The notes: generated by a model from the sequence alone, not told the origin. A DNA stretch of 64,000 nt from Setophaga petechia (GCA_024362935.1 JANCRA010000007.1:12526503-12590502); one strand, 5' to 3'. Positions 14,337 to 28,104 are shown, counted from the stretch's first letter. Program-made: numbers and translations.

Positions 14337-14820
14337 TCCACCCCTTGTTCCATACCATTTATGCCATGCCTAGGTCCCACATTTTGCACCACACTCCAAT
14401 TAGCTACCATCATGCCTCTTGGTCCTTTGATACATACACACATATACACATAGAGGTATCATTCCCTGAGGTTGTGCAGCATTCCTGTGGGAGTCCACTG
14501 AGTTAATTTATTCCATGACTTTGGGCTCCACCTGTCATAATTGTTGTTCAGGGCAAAAAAGTTGGTGTGGTTTTGGGTTGCTGCATCATGAAGCCAGTTC
14601 TGGTCCCATCACAGCTGGGCTTGTCCCATTCATTTCTCATTAATCTGGATGATTTTTGCTATAGTATCCTTGACATTGCCTATAGTCACCATAGAAGTGA
14701 TTATATACAGTGTTACACAGCAATTAACACCATACAATTTATTTCATTAGCTAGCCTCACCTAAAATCCAATCCCCCTGAGGTACTCATCAGTCTTGCCC
14801 ATCTTCACGTAAGCTAGCAA
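14337..14820 (-). mobile_element. Decayed internal ERV sequence beside the LTR
   Basis: Directly upstream of the LTR in element orientation is a purine-rich AAGGGGTGGA (complement at 14337-14346), placed where a polypurine tract should be. The next 470 bases read on the minus strand as a frame broken by several stops, which could be the 3' end of an old proviral coding region. No intact gene remains and no function should be inferred. The right boundary is uncertain; I stopped where the resemblance to proviral sequence could no longer be followed. Confidence 0.45.
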
Positions 14821-17238
14821 ATAACTACATGCAAAATAGGTGCAGAATGAGAACAGATACTGACATCTGGAACCACTGTGCCACAAAGCAACTGCACGCC
14901 TCAGGCAGAGTCTGCTGCAGGCCATTTGAAATGATAAACCAAAAGGTCACAGAGGATATAATAACTGATCTTTGCCTCTGCCTTTCTGAAGGATGTATCA
15001 CCTGAGGACACAGACAAAATTGTTCAACAGCATTAGCGGAGTCACAGCAACGCAAACTCAATGAAAAAGTGATGTTGTATAAAGACATTATAGATGTTTT
15101 TATGAAATCTAAATCTTGGAAACAAAAGAGTTTGGCTTTCCTCTGTGGGGGGTAGATGGACATGGCTTAATCTTTTGTCTTTTTACCCTGAAAGTAAAGG
15201 CCTTTCACTGGGAGCCCCAGTGTGTTCCTTCATACTAGGAGGAGAATAGGAGGGGTAAAAGTTGGTATTGATGGATTAATAAATAAACAACAAAAAAACC
15301 CCACCCTACCTCACTACCATAAAAGGCCAAGGACTTTTTTTTTGTCCTCCCATTCACAAACAAGAAAAACAAAACAGAACAAACCAATCTGTTAAAGAGA
15401 CAGACCCAATCAAGTGTTTTGTGATGAAAATCTTCTCCCACAACAGTAGGAAAGCTGTGCTGGGCTGCTTGCCTTGAGGAAGAGCATCTGACTGAACTGA
15501 GGACTCCCATTGCCATGTGAGTGTCCTAATACTAGGCCACCATCAATGCCAAAGTGCCCTCATTTATTTTCATCAACAATTTCTCTGTTGATACCTCAGA
15601 AACCTCTCCAACAGTATCTGAAGGAAAGTCTCATTTTTTCCTAAAAAGTTTACATTTCAAGCACTCTGAACCACACTAACTCTGCATGGGATCAGGTCTT
15701 TGATTCTTGCATGTAAAATGCCTGAGCTGAATTCAGAGCAGAGGGTAATAATTCTGGGCATTCAAGTGTCCCACCAGTTCAAGTACCACTGACTCAGACA
15801 ACCTGGGCATTGAGAACCCAAAGTCTGAGTGAAATATCAGTAATATTTAATTCTCAAAGTACCACTGATACTTTTGAAATGATCCTGCTGGTTTTTTACC
15901 CTTACTTTTGCCAGTTATACCAAACAGCATAGAATCATGTAGCAGATCTTCAAGCTGTGTTAAGCAGCATCACATGAAGCTGTCAAATTTACTCCAAAGA
16001 CCAAAAATGTTAGGTCAAAAGAGCATGAAAATTTAACTGGCTGATTGATAATGTTTCTATTTGCATTATTATTTTGGGTTCTGACATAAATGTAACAAAT
16101 GCTTTGGTGAAATGATTAAACCAGAAAAAATTGTCAACAATTCCATGAGTACATTACTTTTGGAAACAAAGCTAAAGCTTCTAATCTCTGTAGTTACTTT
16201 GAGACTGCCATTTCTCATCAGCCCAAAGGTGCCACGTAAATTGTGCCATTATAGATATCCTTGCATCATCATAAATTTTTCTGCAGGCAGAGACAGATAA
16301 AAAGATGACTTTTGAGATACGTTCTTCTGCTCACAGTAAATCATGCCTGCTGAAGCCTCAGATACAGAAATAGCCTCTCTCTTGTCCTGCCTGTTAACCC
16401 TTTGAAAACGTCTTTACATCAAAAAGCTTTGAGATGGCTGTCTTGCTGAAATCACATGGTTAGAGCTGGGCAGTTTGGGAGGAGGAAGTGTGGATAATTT
16501 GTTTACACAAAACGGTCCCAGACTGACAAACATGGTAGCAAATCCAAGTTAAGAAAAAAAATTAGAAGTCTGTATTTACTGGTTGAAAAACCTTTAAAAA
16601 CCACAACCTGTGAAACTTAAATAAACTTCAAACATTTTGATGATTCATTTTGCTTCAGTGAACTTGAAAAACTGAGTTGTGGGGTATCTTTGTAGTTTAA
16701 GAATAAAGTAGTTATGTCCTGGCTCACGTGAAATAGTTCATCAAGCAAAGACTGAACAAAACAAAAAGAGGAAAAAAAAATCTATTTGCTCTGGTTTTAC
16801 GTTAGTGACCAACCTGAACTATTCAGCTGCCAGCTGGAAGAACATCAGGCATCCACCCTGCCTGGGGAAGAGCAATGGTCAGGAGGAATGATGTGCTGGA
16901 CTGGAACCCAGTGGCTACCAATTAGAAAAGAACACAACACACATTATCAGAAAAGTACAGCTGAAGAGGTCCATCTGGGCACTTTATAACCCCTTCACAT
17001 ACACATCAATATTTAAAACATTGTCTCCTTTCATGCGAATCAGCAGGAAAATCTGTTTTAGCCAGGCTACAGACAGTCTGAGAAAGCAGCAATTAAAATC
17101 TGTTATCCACATCCTATCACTTTCACTTCAGGGATTTCTCTTCCTCCCACTCTCCACAAAACTAACAGCAATGCAAGGTTTTGCCTTTATGATTGAACAC
17201 TGCAGGGAGCAAAGAGCAGACTGTCAGTTGTCAGTATT
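14821..17238. other. Unassigned sequence between ERV and CR1
   Basis: Frames of 112 and 93 codons on the minus strand (15163-14825, 15516-15235) have no recognisable domain. An octamer-like ATTTGCAT occurs at 16059-16066, but a single 8-mer is expected by chance. No gene called. Confidence 0.5.
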
Positions 17239-17560
17239 ATCACAGAATCACAGAACAGTTGGGTTGGGAAAAGCCTCTGGAGGTCATGTGGTCCAAGGCC
17301 TCTCTAAAGCAGGATCAGCTAGAGCAGGTTGCACAGGATCACATCCAGAGAGATTTTTAATATCTCCAGAGGAGGACACTTCATAACCTCTCTGGGCAGC
17401 CTGTTCCTGTCACTCCCAAAGTAAAGAAGGTTTTCCTTACATTCAGATAGAATTTCCTGTGTTTCAGTTTGTGCCCATTGGACTTTGTCAAGCTGCTGGC
17501 CTCCACTGACAAGTGTCTGTCCCCATCCTCCTACTGATGATCACTCTTAAGATAGTAAGA
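17239..17560 (-). mobile_element. CR1 LINE 3' fragment, antisense
   Basis: The segment opens with ATCACAGAATCACAGAA, the complement of the terminal 8-bp-type repeats that end CR1 elements, and continues GTTGGGTTGGGAAAAGCCTC, the complement of the conserved CR1 3' untranslated region. Homology continues through CTGGGCAGCCTGTTCC and TTTCAGTTTGTGCCCATTG, then fades near 17560. It is therefore a 5'-truncated copy on the minus strand with its 3' end at the left. No poly-A is expected, as CR1 ends in short repeats. A 121-codon frame crossing it on the plus strand is not a gene. Confidence 0.93.
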
Positions 17561-20103
17561 CATAATGGCTGCAGTTAGGTCAGGGTTTTAGGTATGGGTT
17601 GAGGGTATAGTTAAACAATTCCATAGGATAGTTTCAAGGTCACATACACACAGGCACACTGCACTCAGGATGTGGGGATAAATGTAAGCCTACAGAAGCT
17701 CAGTCCTCTCTCATTGTCACCTTGGTGCCTGAGGCTGCCTAAGAAATTAAGGGCACATAGTATTGACAATTCACTCTCCAATGTGTGTAGAGGCTCTAAT
17801 GACACAACTCAGAAGATGAACAGCAAGAGGAGGAGCCCAGTGCAGTGAGCCAGCGGCAATGCAAACCATCACAAAGCACACAGAGACTGCTGATGAGCAC
17901 ACAGCTAACCTTGAATTTACAGTTGAAGCCAAAGGACAGCTGGTTTAAATGATGTCTGTATGTGGGCACAGCATCCAGGCTAAGATCCCACTGCCCCAGC
18001 CCAGAGAGCTGTTGACACAGTGCTGTATCTAAAGTAATATATAAGTGTGCTCCAGAGAGACCACGGTTACTTTAGCAAAGAGCTGCTCCAGCATAAAGTG
18101 AGAACGAGTTTGTGCCTTATCAAGTAGTCAAGAGATGAATACATGCATAAAATACTACCCTGCTTAATGCCCCTGCACTCTGCAGAGCTGGCTGATAACC
18201 CCTCAGAAATATTCTGTTAAAAAAAAAAACCCAAACCACTGCTGAGCTGGTTTAATGTCTCCAATTTGACAAACTTTTAGAAAATCAATAACAAATTTCT
18301 GAAGAATTTTAGTTAATGTTGGCAAGCTTTTTCATCTGAATACTTGCCTATCAATACAATAATCACGGTTCTGAAGAAAAAAAAATACAGGTTATTGATC
18401 CAAGTGCTTTGAGACATAACTGATTATTAACAGAAGGCAGTAAGAAATATTACCCTTTGGTCCAGTGCAGAGTAATTAAGGATATTAATCAAGTCCAGGT
18501 TTTCTTGTGCAGATTCTTGTCTTTACTATGAATAGTAGCCTGGGATTCAAAAGGGTAATGAATACCATAGCTAGCATAGGAATAACTAGCTAGTATATGT
18601 AAAAATACAGCCATCAATTATCAAATACTGGTAGGGTCAGGCACTTCATTTTCTTTAAAAAAACCCTATTTATCTTTTGAATGTAAATTTTAGGCATTGG
18701 AAATGACAATGGTAAAAAGCAAAGGATGTTGGTAGCTAACAGCATGTCTACAGATGAACACAAATGGCTAGAAAGTTTTTGACACATTTCACATCTAAAC
18801 AGTAAACCAGTGTCACACAGAAATCAGAGACAAAAGGACACCTCCTATCCCAAAACATTGTCTCCTTAGAAAAAGAAGCAAATGCTGGAAACCAGATGGC
18901 ACTTCTCAGAGGAAAAGAAAGAAAATAGAAAGAAAAAAAAAATCCCAGGGGGTGGTAGGGAATAAAAGCAGCTCACAGACTCTGGAAGAAGATCTCCAGC
19001 AAAGCAAAAAGGATAAAGCTACATTTTTTTTTGGCCCAACTTTGTTCCTGTGTTCCCAAAATTTCACAGAAAGTGCATCATGGAGAAAGGCTTTCTTAGC
19101 AACTCTCCTCAAATGCCTGGAAATTATTCAAACCTCAATACATCCGGGTGCTTATTACTTCCCTACCTGCAAATACATGGCATTTGATAAATCTTTATTG
19201 CATAAGAGCTGCCATCATTTTCAAACTAGCTTCGTAGACTTCGGAGTGCATACAGGGTTACATATATGAATCTAAGGATTAATCACAGGCTTCATACCCT
19301 TAAGTGTTGGGTTTCATCCAGGCTGTGCTGTCCACTTTGAAAGTATTCCCATCAGTACATTACTGCCATTTTTTCCTAACACACTCTTACACTTTTGTTG
19401 TGCAAGCATAAAGGGGACAAAGACGGATGAGGATGATCTTTCAGAGCATTCTGCTTTAGAGTTTTACCCCACACTGAACAATCTGTGTGCATAAATCGCA
19501 GAGCACTAATGTTAAGGTTATCTGATTAGTCAAGAAATATTACTTATAACAAAGAATCCAGACATCCCCTATTATTTTATTTGCAGCTTTTCCTTCAAAT
19601 ATTCATGCATATTCTTATGCAGAAAATCCCCTGCAGATTTTACCTGGAACATTAAATGAGGTTTCTTTGTGAAAAGACATACCAGAGTTTTGGGACAAAA
19701 GAAATTAAAATACCATCATCACTTGCACATCAATTTGTTGTTCCTGTATAGATACCAGATATTTCAGACACAATTGATAAGCAGGACTATGTGCAGGCAG
19801 CTCCAGTTTGCCTGCATGTGATCTGTGAAAAGCTGACATCTGATCTCCATCATCCATTTCCCAGGACCTCAAGAAGTGTCCTGCAGACCAGGGGAGCAGG
19901 TGACCTGCTGGCAGCACCAGCTGGATTCCTCTTGCACATGGCCCTTGTGCAAATCTCTGCAGCATAGCATCCAAGGCAGGTGGATGACGTGCTGCCAGCT
20001 GTAGTCTCAACTATGTGTAGGTTTTATCTTATCTTGCCCAGTCAAAGATAAAGGGAGAAATGCTCCTTGAGCCACATGACCTCAGTATAGTCTAATTTTA
20101 AAC
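17561..20103. other. Unassigned sequence
   Basis: No recognisable gene. A somewhat GC-richer patch at about 19780-20010 carries a 101-codon minus-strand frame (20010-19705) without known motifs. An A10 C3 tract lies at about 18219-18232. Confidence 0.5.
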
Positions 20104-20190
20104 AGAACAACAACAGCAGCAAAAAAAAAAAAAAAAAAAAACCAACCCAAAAAAAACCAAAAAAACCAAAAAAACCCCAAAAAAAAAAAC
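20104..20190 (+). repeat. A-rich low-complexity tract with C interruptions
   Basis: An uninterrupted run of 21 A (20120-20140) is followed by repeated A7-A11 blocks separated by CC, CCC or CCCC. CAGCAG flanks it on both sides. It could be the tail of a lost retroposed copy, but no recognisable source sequence precedes it. Confidence 0.9.
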
Positions 20191-23100
20191 AGCAGAGGGA
20201 AAAACCCCATTTCTAAGGTCTGAACACCCTTAGTGTTATCTTCCCTGCAGATCATTCAGATGACAGCTTAAATTTCCTACTCTCATCTGATAAAGGAGAG
20301 GGAAGAAACTTCTTCAGAAAATGCCTCCAGTTCAAAGATCTTTACTCCACACTTTCTCTGTTAATAGCTAAATTCAGAAAAAAATTTCACAATGCTATTT
20401 CCACTTGGCTAAGTTTTGGACTCCCTGTTATTCTACTGATAATCAGAAACATTTGATTTAGTCATGTGCTGATATTCTGTATTATATCTGGAACTACACA
20501 GAAACAACAGTTATAGATACATCAAGAGTATAGAGCTCATACATTACAGAGGAACCTGGATTTAACACAGAATATATTCTGAAAAGCTGTAAAATACTTT
20601 CTTGTAGGTCTGTCCTTTACATATATAATGAAAACAGAATCATTCTACATATTTGTTTCTTTCCCTAAAGAAGAAAACACATCTGAGTAGTAATATGAAC
20701 ATTGAAAACAACACTATCAACAAGCATGGCTCAAGGCATTGATTCTGTAATATACATATTCTTCAAAATAAGGAAATGAGTAATCCAGATAAATCACAGT
20801 GTAAGATGACTAATTCCTATTACATTATGAAATTTCTGTTACAATGTGTTGGGGTGTCATAACTTTAGCATTTATTTTGGGAACTTGATAGTCAACAATG
20901 TCCCTGTTGGGAAAATGCTCAGGAGCAAAGAAAACTGAAACATGTTTTTTCTGGTTTATCAAGTTCTGTTTAACCAGATTCAGGAACCTGGGAAGAATAT
21001 AAGGGTCTCATGCCATACCAGCACCATAACATTTAATACAGTATTTGGCATGCTTACCTCATTTATGTACTTTCTTTTTCACTAGCAGAGTTTCACTCGG
21101 TCTCCTTAACACAATTTATTTTCAGAGGTCTGACTTTCCTTTAAGCCAATATTTGAACAGTGGCTCTTTGGCACTTAACTGGTAGAATGATGCTTCTCTA
21201 GCTAACATAGCACCATTCACCAGGGGTTCAGAATGTCATTGTGCCAAAGTATTCTAAATGAGTAATTTCACCCTGATTTTCCCCAGTGGCAGCTAATGCC
21301 TGTGTGTCAGGTACTGGCCAGCTGGCAGCTGACTTTTCTAGGACACGCTAATAGTGCAGATGACCACAGAAACAGAATTAGTGGGAAATGGAGCCCATGT
21401 GAACCTGTAGGACATGAACCTCTTAGGTTATGACAGTATCATATAGAAAACTCTACAAGAGAGAAAATTAGTATTCCAAGTCTACAGAGGCCATACACCC
21501 CAACTGGCTATTGCACCAGTGAATTCCACCCATGGAAGCCCTGAATACCAGGGAAAATGTGCAACATCCTTCATTTCCCAAGGCAAGTCTAATTCAGTTG
21601 GTGTTCTGTCTAATGACATTAATAACATGGGAATATTAGGAGCAAGCACCTGAACTGTGGTGGAAATTCATAATCATCCCAGACAACAAGTTGATTTTCT
21701 TTATCAGCATCTAGTTATGCAACTTTCCAAATTGATGTCTGATGACAATTCTGGCCAAAAGTATGCTCTCAGCTACAACTTACTAAAACCTACTCATTTG
21801 CCTCCTGTTTATGACAGAAGCTCTGTGGTTTACATCTTATCCTACTTATGTTCTTTCATTTTCTTTTCATAAAACTTGCTTTGTCTTGTCTGAACTACAT
21901 AAACTGAGCAAAACAGCAAACAAAAGAAACGATTCAGTAGATAACATGAATCACTAGCATTAGCAAGACTATATACATTGGTTTTCCAAAACCGTTTCAA
22001 TGCCTGAAGCCTTTGCCACGGGACAGCAGAAATAATACACCATAACTGTTGTTTTTCAAAGTCTCCAGATCTGATTATTGGCACTAAAATATCACCATAT
22101 TTTACTAAACTGAATTAGTGAGCTATTCTTGCTGGAAGCAGCAAAGTGCTAATAGTTTGTTTTTACAACGTTCACCACACTAAATGCCTGGGCTTTCACA
22201 GACCTATAATCTGCTGGTAAATCCTGTACACTGAAGCATATGGCAATTCACAAAGAAAAAGTGCTGATTATGAATTTGCCAAAAACAATGCTTAGCAAAA
22301 TGCCAGGGTTTTAACAAAATCTTTGTGTGTGATTAAACTTCTCCATTCCTTTAAAATATCAGCATTGGAGGCCCTCTAGAAAATAGCAACATCTCAACAA
22401 TGTAAAGAAAAATAGGTTTTAGTTACTGCAAAAACAAAAACCAAAGCCATAGTTTACTGCAATGCGAAGAGACACAATCTCTTCGCAAGCCTGGCTACTA
22501 GATCAAAACCCCACAGTTCTGGACTCTACAATGCTAAAATTCCTGTGCCCAAAGAAACCTTATAGCAAAACTGATTTCACTTAGAGGAATAGATGCAAAA
22601 TGACAGTCCTGATACACAAGGAAAAATATTGCCTAGACCTACATGTTTAGTGTATGTTTTCACTGTACCAGCTGAGTAATCTTGGATTTCTCAGTAAAAC
22701 TTCCTTTCCTTCCATGGCAGGCCTCACCAAAGCATGAAGAAAAAATGAAATTAATAGTGTAACAAAATACATCATTTTTCCAGGTTCATGAGACACCATC
22801 ATAAATCTTTCCTAAATCCTTTTGAATGCAAACCCACATTTCGCTTGGTTTTAGCTTCACCATTATAGATCAATGCACAAAGTTAAAGTTGATTGTGCTG
22901 AGCCATGCCCACAGCATAAAGCAGCCTAAGAACTAACTAGAGATAGCTAGGAACGTACTTTTATACTAACAATTATCTTTGAGGTGTTAGTTTTACCTCT
23001 TTACATTGCATTGAAACCAAGATAATTTGAATTTTCAGAAAAGAATGTGAGACTGACTCCAGCCCCCCAAGTAAAGGTCAAGGCAATTAGATAAAATGAA

Positions 23101-23880
23101 CTTTATGAAGTCAATACTAATCCAACAAAAATAGTCTGTTAAATACTCCCAGCAAACTTAATTCACATCTCCTTCGAACAGCATAAGATTTAAATAGGAC
23201 AGGTATTACACAAACTTCTATTCATTCCTGCACCAACATTGCTCTTTACCATTTCAGCTCATTTCTACTTTTATTCCACTTACTGATTAGCAACATCATT
23301 TGTAAGACATGATGAAGCAATTCAGTTATATTGAATCTCACTTTCCTTTCCAAAACTTCAAGTTGAGTAAAATGAACATGAACCAAAAATAATTTAAACC
23401 AGTTAAGATAAAATAAAAATTATTAAAAATAAAATCCCGCATACTGCACTGGGTGCATTACTACTTCCCTTGTTAAAAGTAGTAGTCAGTAGCTGTCAGT
23501 AGTTACCCACTTGTTCTTATTTGAAATGTTTACAGTAAATAAAACTATAGCTGTTTAACTAGTTTTGCAGCTTCTTTGTGTTTACTTTTACTGGTAGTCG
23601 TACAGCTTTGCACCATTGTTTGTACCTCAGCTCGTAGAAAAATGTCTCATTTATAGCTCTATATATTGGCATAAATCATTCCATCCCTGGAGAGAGAGAT
23701 GAAGGAACAAAGAATATGAAAGGGAAACTTACAGGAAGAGAACATGGCATATTATGCAGGGCTTATGGTTTCATCTGGCACTGCCAGCCAGGCATCCAGA
23801 CAGAGCATGGAGGTGGTGAGGAATATAGTGCCTCAGAAGAAGCACTAACAGAAACATGATAAAAGGTTTCCTATCTCCCT
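20191..23880. other. AT-rich sequence, no gene seen
   Basis: Only short open frames (71-80 codons) without motifs. A perfect hairpin lies at 22463-22487. No repeat family recognised. Confidence 0.55.
22463..22487. repeat. Perfect hairpin, 10-bp arms, 5-base loop
   Basis: TGCGAAGAGA at 22463-22472 and its complement at 22478-22487 flank CACAA. The two CpG-containing ends are unusual in this AT-rich stretch. A T-run terminator context is absent and bacterial-type termination would not apply in this genome. Confidence 0.8.
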
Positions 23881-23891
23881 CTTATCACCTG

Positions 23892-23938
23892 AAAAAAAAA
23901 AAAAAAAAGGAAAGACAAAAGAAAAAAAACAGCTTGGA
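23892..23938 (+). repeat. A-rich tract
   Basis: Seventeen A at 23892-23908 followed by purine-only sequence with further A runs to 23938. No retroposed body was recognised upstream. Confidence 0.85.
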
Positions 23939-23959
23939 AACCACATCACTGAAGCAGTG

Positions 23960-24960
23960 AATACACAGTAATGCATTGTGCATAAAGGACTCATTTGGGG
24001 CTTCCTACACGGAACTGACTTTACAATCCTTGCAGATGCACAGAGCGCCTCCTGTTCTTTTTCTCACAGATGTTGTGATGGATATGGCTGGCAAATATGA
24101 TCCAGCTTTCAAACCTTATACGCCACTCTTAAGTCTGGACCCGATGGACATCCAGTTCCTCCTCATTCAGCCAAAAAGCACATTCCCCTGCCATGCCACA
24201 GTCACCGAGGAGATGAGTGTTCCCTGGCAAGCAGTCAGGTCACCTGTAAATGCCTTTGAGTCAGAGCAACTCAGGCAGATAGGAATGCCAGGCAGAAATG
24301 ATGGCACGAAGCTTCACGGGCTCGGTGCCAAATGTAAATAGGCCTGTAGAACAGCCTTGACCAGGCTGGAAATGTTCAAATCACTGGCAGTTCAAGCCTC
24401 CCCAGACCATCCTGCATTAAAGGCAGAGGTACAGCAGTCTGATCAGTGCCCAGAAGCACTACAGCTCAGAAGCAATTGATCTTGCTAAAGAGCTGCTTCT
24501 AGCCTGCAGACAGGCAGGGAACACGATGGTGACACAGCCCCTGTAGCACCAGCACAGCAAGGGAAGCCTCTGTGCGTGTTGCCCCATGACCTCATGTCTG
24601 TTCATAGCTCTGATGAAGGGGGTTCCAGGCATTTCTGGGGGGTTCTTCCAACCCCTCCTTCATTACCTCTTTGTCATCCTGAACACAGCACACAGATGCA
24701 GCATTCTCCCATCTACAGCAAGGCCCGGTGTCACAAGTCACTCTCAAGTTCCAGGACCTCCTACAGAAGCTGGGGAGACAACCAAGCAGGTACTAAGGGT
24801 ACAACCACCAGCAACATCTGTCAGGCTGGTGCTATGGGCAGCTGCTGGATGAACTCAGTGATGGAGTGCACACTACACAGGAGAATCTCAGCACTTGTAT
24901 ATGAAACATATCTGTCACCAGTGCAATATTAATTGCAGGTGAGGATGAATGCAGTCACCC
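23960..24960 (+). other. GC-raised block with exon-like signals, no gene assigned
   Basis: About 1 kb with clearly higher GC than its flanks. A pyrimidine-rich CTCCTGTTCTTTTTCTCACAG ends near 24069 and is a good 3' splice-site look-alike. It is followed by an uninterrupted plus frame to 24341 (the whole frame is 121 codons from 23976). A GTCACC after CAG near 24239 would be only a weak donor. A second overlapping pair of frames covers 24576-24932. I recognise no protein family in any of them. It could be a noncoding RNA exon, an old repeat or simply a GC fluctuation. Confidence 0.25.
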
Positions 24961-26489
24961 CAGGACAGATGGGGTTTTAGAAACAAACAGGACCAGAGCT
25001 GGATCTTCCTTTCTAGGTCACCTTACTCCCCAGGGACTTTGGAGGCAAATATAACCATAGATTGCCTCAGAAGCTTGCATCTAGCAATTCATATAGAAAA
25101 TAAGCAGGAAAATAAACCTAAGGCAATCTGAAGTATCAGGCAATATACCTTATAGGTATATTGGTATCTAGTTAAGTTAGTTGAAAAAAAAGAGGAGCTG
25201 ATCACATAACACCTTGCATTGGCTAAAAACTGATCCAGCAGATAATGTAAATACATGTAGATTCCGCATAATTGCTCAAGAAACTAGAGCCAGAAGACTG
25301 TTAGCACCTTCCTTTGACATTGCCACTGAAAGGGCACTACAAAACCCAAGAGAATGTCCTCCTAACTTTGTGGCGTAACATCCTATGGGAATTGCCCTAG
25401 AATATACTAGCTAAAATTCAGGCAGTTCAATGAGCACGAGTAGTTTGCCGCACAACTTGCTTAGCCATCGACGCACATTAACTTATACAACTGCCATAAG
25501 CATCTCCAATTTCATCAGCTAGGAGTAAAGACAGAAGCTTTCAATATATATGCTACAGGGCATATGCTGATCATGGGCTGGTGTCAAGAAAGAACATACC
25601 CTCCTTGCACACTATTATACAATTACAGGTAAACATATTATGGGGATTTATATCTTCATTTGAAGCATCTGGTATAAATCAACATTGCAGGCAGGATACA
25701 AGATTAGAAGGGTCATTGGGTCTTTCCTGATACAGCAAATAATTTGCTCTGTATCAAGCAAAGCATTTTTTTTCCTTCCCTAATTCCAGTAACTCCATTC
25801 AACAGCTTCAATTTCCCTTGAACTGCTTTCTTGCAGCCTCCTCAGTGTGTCAATCACAAAGCAGAAGCTAATCATCCAAAAATGTCTTTTCCACTTCCCC
25901 AAACGTCTACTAGATAGGATTCAGGCACAGAGATTAAAAAGCTAAAGTCAGCAACTTGTTCTGACTCTCTCCATTGCATTCCAGTCACCAAGGGGGCAAT
26001 TTTTTTGCTTCAAATATAAAAAAACATTCATAATGGAGTTTATTTAGACCTTCTTGCTTTAAGTAAGCAAGTTTTTAATCTATCACATACATTCCTGTAA
26101 TGTAGGTTTGATGTTAATGGGTTGTAAAGTGGGTAATAATTTTCTAACTGACCTCTTCAATCAGATTAGATCATATTATTGACCATGCTGTTTGTTTTAT
26201 AACCACAATCATATTGTGGAAGAACATCTCTTGCAAGTAGCACATTCGTAAGTGCCCATTAAGGTAAAAGATGACAGGTCTGCATATTTGGCACTTTTTA
26301 AATATTTCTTTTTACCTTGTTGGCAGTATTCCCATCAGGATCCTAAAGCTGTCCATTTGTATGTTTCTGGGTTCCTGCTTGGGGGTTTTGTTTTGAAAGA
26401 CACTGTAAAAGAGACAAAATAAAAAAAAATTGTAAACACTGTAACTTTTAGAAAAGAATACCCAAATCCACCAGACATTCATCCTTTCA
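24961..26489. other. Unassigned AT-rich sequence
   Basis: No frame above about 60 codons and no recognisable repeat. Nothing to annotate. Confidence 0.55.
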
Positions 26490-26550
26490 TTTTTTTGGGG
26501 TTTTTTTTTGTTTTTGTTTTTTGTTTTTTTTTTTTGTTTGTTTGTTTTTG
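26490..26550 (+). repeat. T-rich low-complexity tract
   Basis: Runs of 5-12 T interrupted by single G or by GGGG, ending in a TTTG-type repeat. Read on the other strand it is an A-rich tract with C interruptions, the same composition class as 20104-20190. Confidence 0.9.
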
Positions 26551-28104
26551 AATGGTTAACTTGGTCAATGCAATGTTCCTACTTAAGAGTAAACTCTGGA
26601 AGATTTTTAAGAGTGACCCAACAGGAATTTTTCAAAGAATTGTAAGAAAATTACCACTAATGAGTTCTTTTCAACACCCACTTATGTATTCAATAGATGC
26701 ATTTAGCAAAGGTTTTTTAGCTCCTTATCCCTCCTAAACAGGAATGATAGCTCATGGTCAGGCACAGGACTGGGACTGACACAGTAAGTCCTCAAGCCTT
26801 CAGGGCCAATGTCAGCCCAAACACGTTTCAAACCAAGTTTCTCAGACAATGGTTTTACTTTCTTCTTCCACAGTTCGACGTGCCTTCTGAGGGACTACTG
26901 CAACTTATTGTCATGACTTGTAAGCAGGCAAGTAGTCTGAGAAAAAAAATACAAATGTGAAAAAGAGCAGTGGAGAAAAGCAAGCAAACAAAACACACTG
27001 GGAGCTGCCTTTGCTGCTAGAGGAAACAGAACATTAATTTTTTTGTCATCGAGCCCTGCAGTGTGGCTTTGGCAAGAACACTTTTCTCCTAATGTGCCAA
27101 TTGTTCTTCCTTAAAATGAAGATAATATTTTCCCTCATTACACTCACTTGTTAATTTGTTCATCCAGTTTTAAGGTTTTCCAAGGCAAGATTTATATTCA
27201 TATGCTGTTCAACATAATAGGATCCCAATATTAACTTTGGATATTAAAAGTCTTCCCATAAAGATTTCAGTTTCATGATATGAGGATTCCAAGTAAAACA
27301 GCTGAAGTATTTATGACAGGCAAGCAAGGGAAAAAAAATCCTGTCTTCCATTTTCATTTTATTGCACTTGACTGAGTCTCCAAATTGTGTTTCAGAGTTG
27401 CAATTGAAATGATAAGCACAGAAAAGTAAAGGCAAACGCCAGAAGGAACATGAGTGCTGTCAGCTACACATTATTCTTTTCTAGTTGTTATTTCTAGTAG
27501 TGAACTAAGCTGTTTCCCTCCAGTTCCATGAATATAAATATCCAGATATTCACGCTCTCCCTAAAATTTAGAGATTTTCAATGTAAGTTCACTATGAAGC
27601 AGCACTAACTGATGTGGAGTTGTTAGTTTTTTATTACATTTTCTCTCCATATGATATAGAGATTTCTCCCAGTGCAGTTGAAGTAACTTCTCCAAAATTG
27701 CCAACACAAAATGATATCCCAACTGTTGTTAAATCTGCTGCTAAATCCCTACTGAACTTAAATGCAGAGTAATTTGAGTAATCTTTTACCCTGCAGTAAC
27801 TTGTTCATTAGGCTAAATTTTTATGCACCTAAATTACCCAATAAAATTTGGATTTGTGGAAAGTATTTCTTCACTATGTACACAGAGATTATGCAGTCTT
27901 TAGTCAGGAAAACATCAATTAAGTGTTAAACTGAAGAACTGGAATTCAGCCCAACTGCTCATTGTTGTTGGCTTGTTTAAATTACAATGCAACAGAGTTT
28001 CTGGAAATGCAAACATGGTAAAAAATCCAGATAGAAGTTCTAAAAATGTGAATTTGTGGCCCATCTCAGCGGACATGGCAGAGTAAGCTGCCAGTCACAT
28101 CCAC
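26551..28104. other. Unassigned AT-rich sequence
   Basis: Frames of 61-68 codons without motifs. No repeat family recognised. Confidence 0.55.

Noticed and set aside
13937..14449. 170-codon minus-strand frame as a gene
   Set aside because: It runs across the ERVL-type LTR and its purine tract; the reading is through noncoding LTR sequence.
15925..15960. CR1 terminus-like ATAGAATCATG
   Set aside because: No CR1 3' region follows; the match is just the terminal-repeat-like octamer.
16059..16066. Octamer ATTTGCAT as a regulatory site
   Set aside because: One 8-mer in 64 kb of AT-rich DNA is expected by chance.
17021..17386. 121-codon plus frame as a gene
   Set aside because: Its second half is antisense CR1 3' untranslated sequence.
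22463..22487. Rho-independent terminator
   Set aside because: The genome is vertebrate and no T-run follows.
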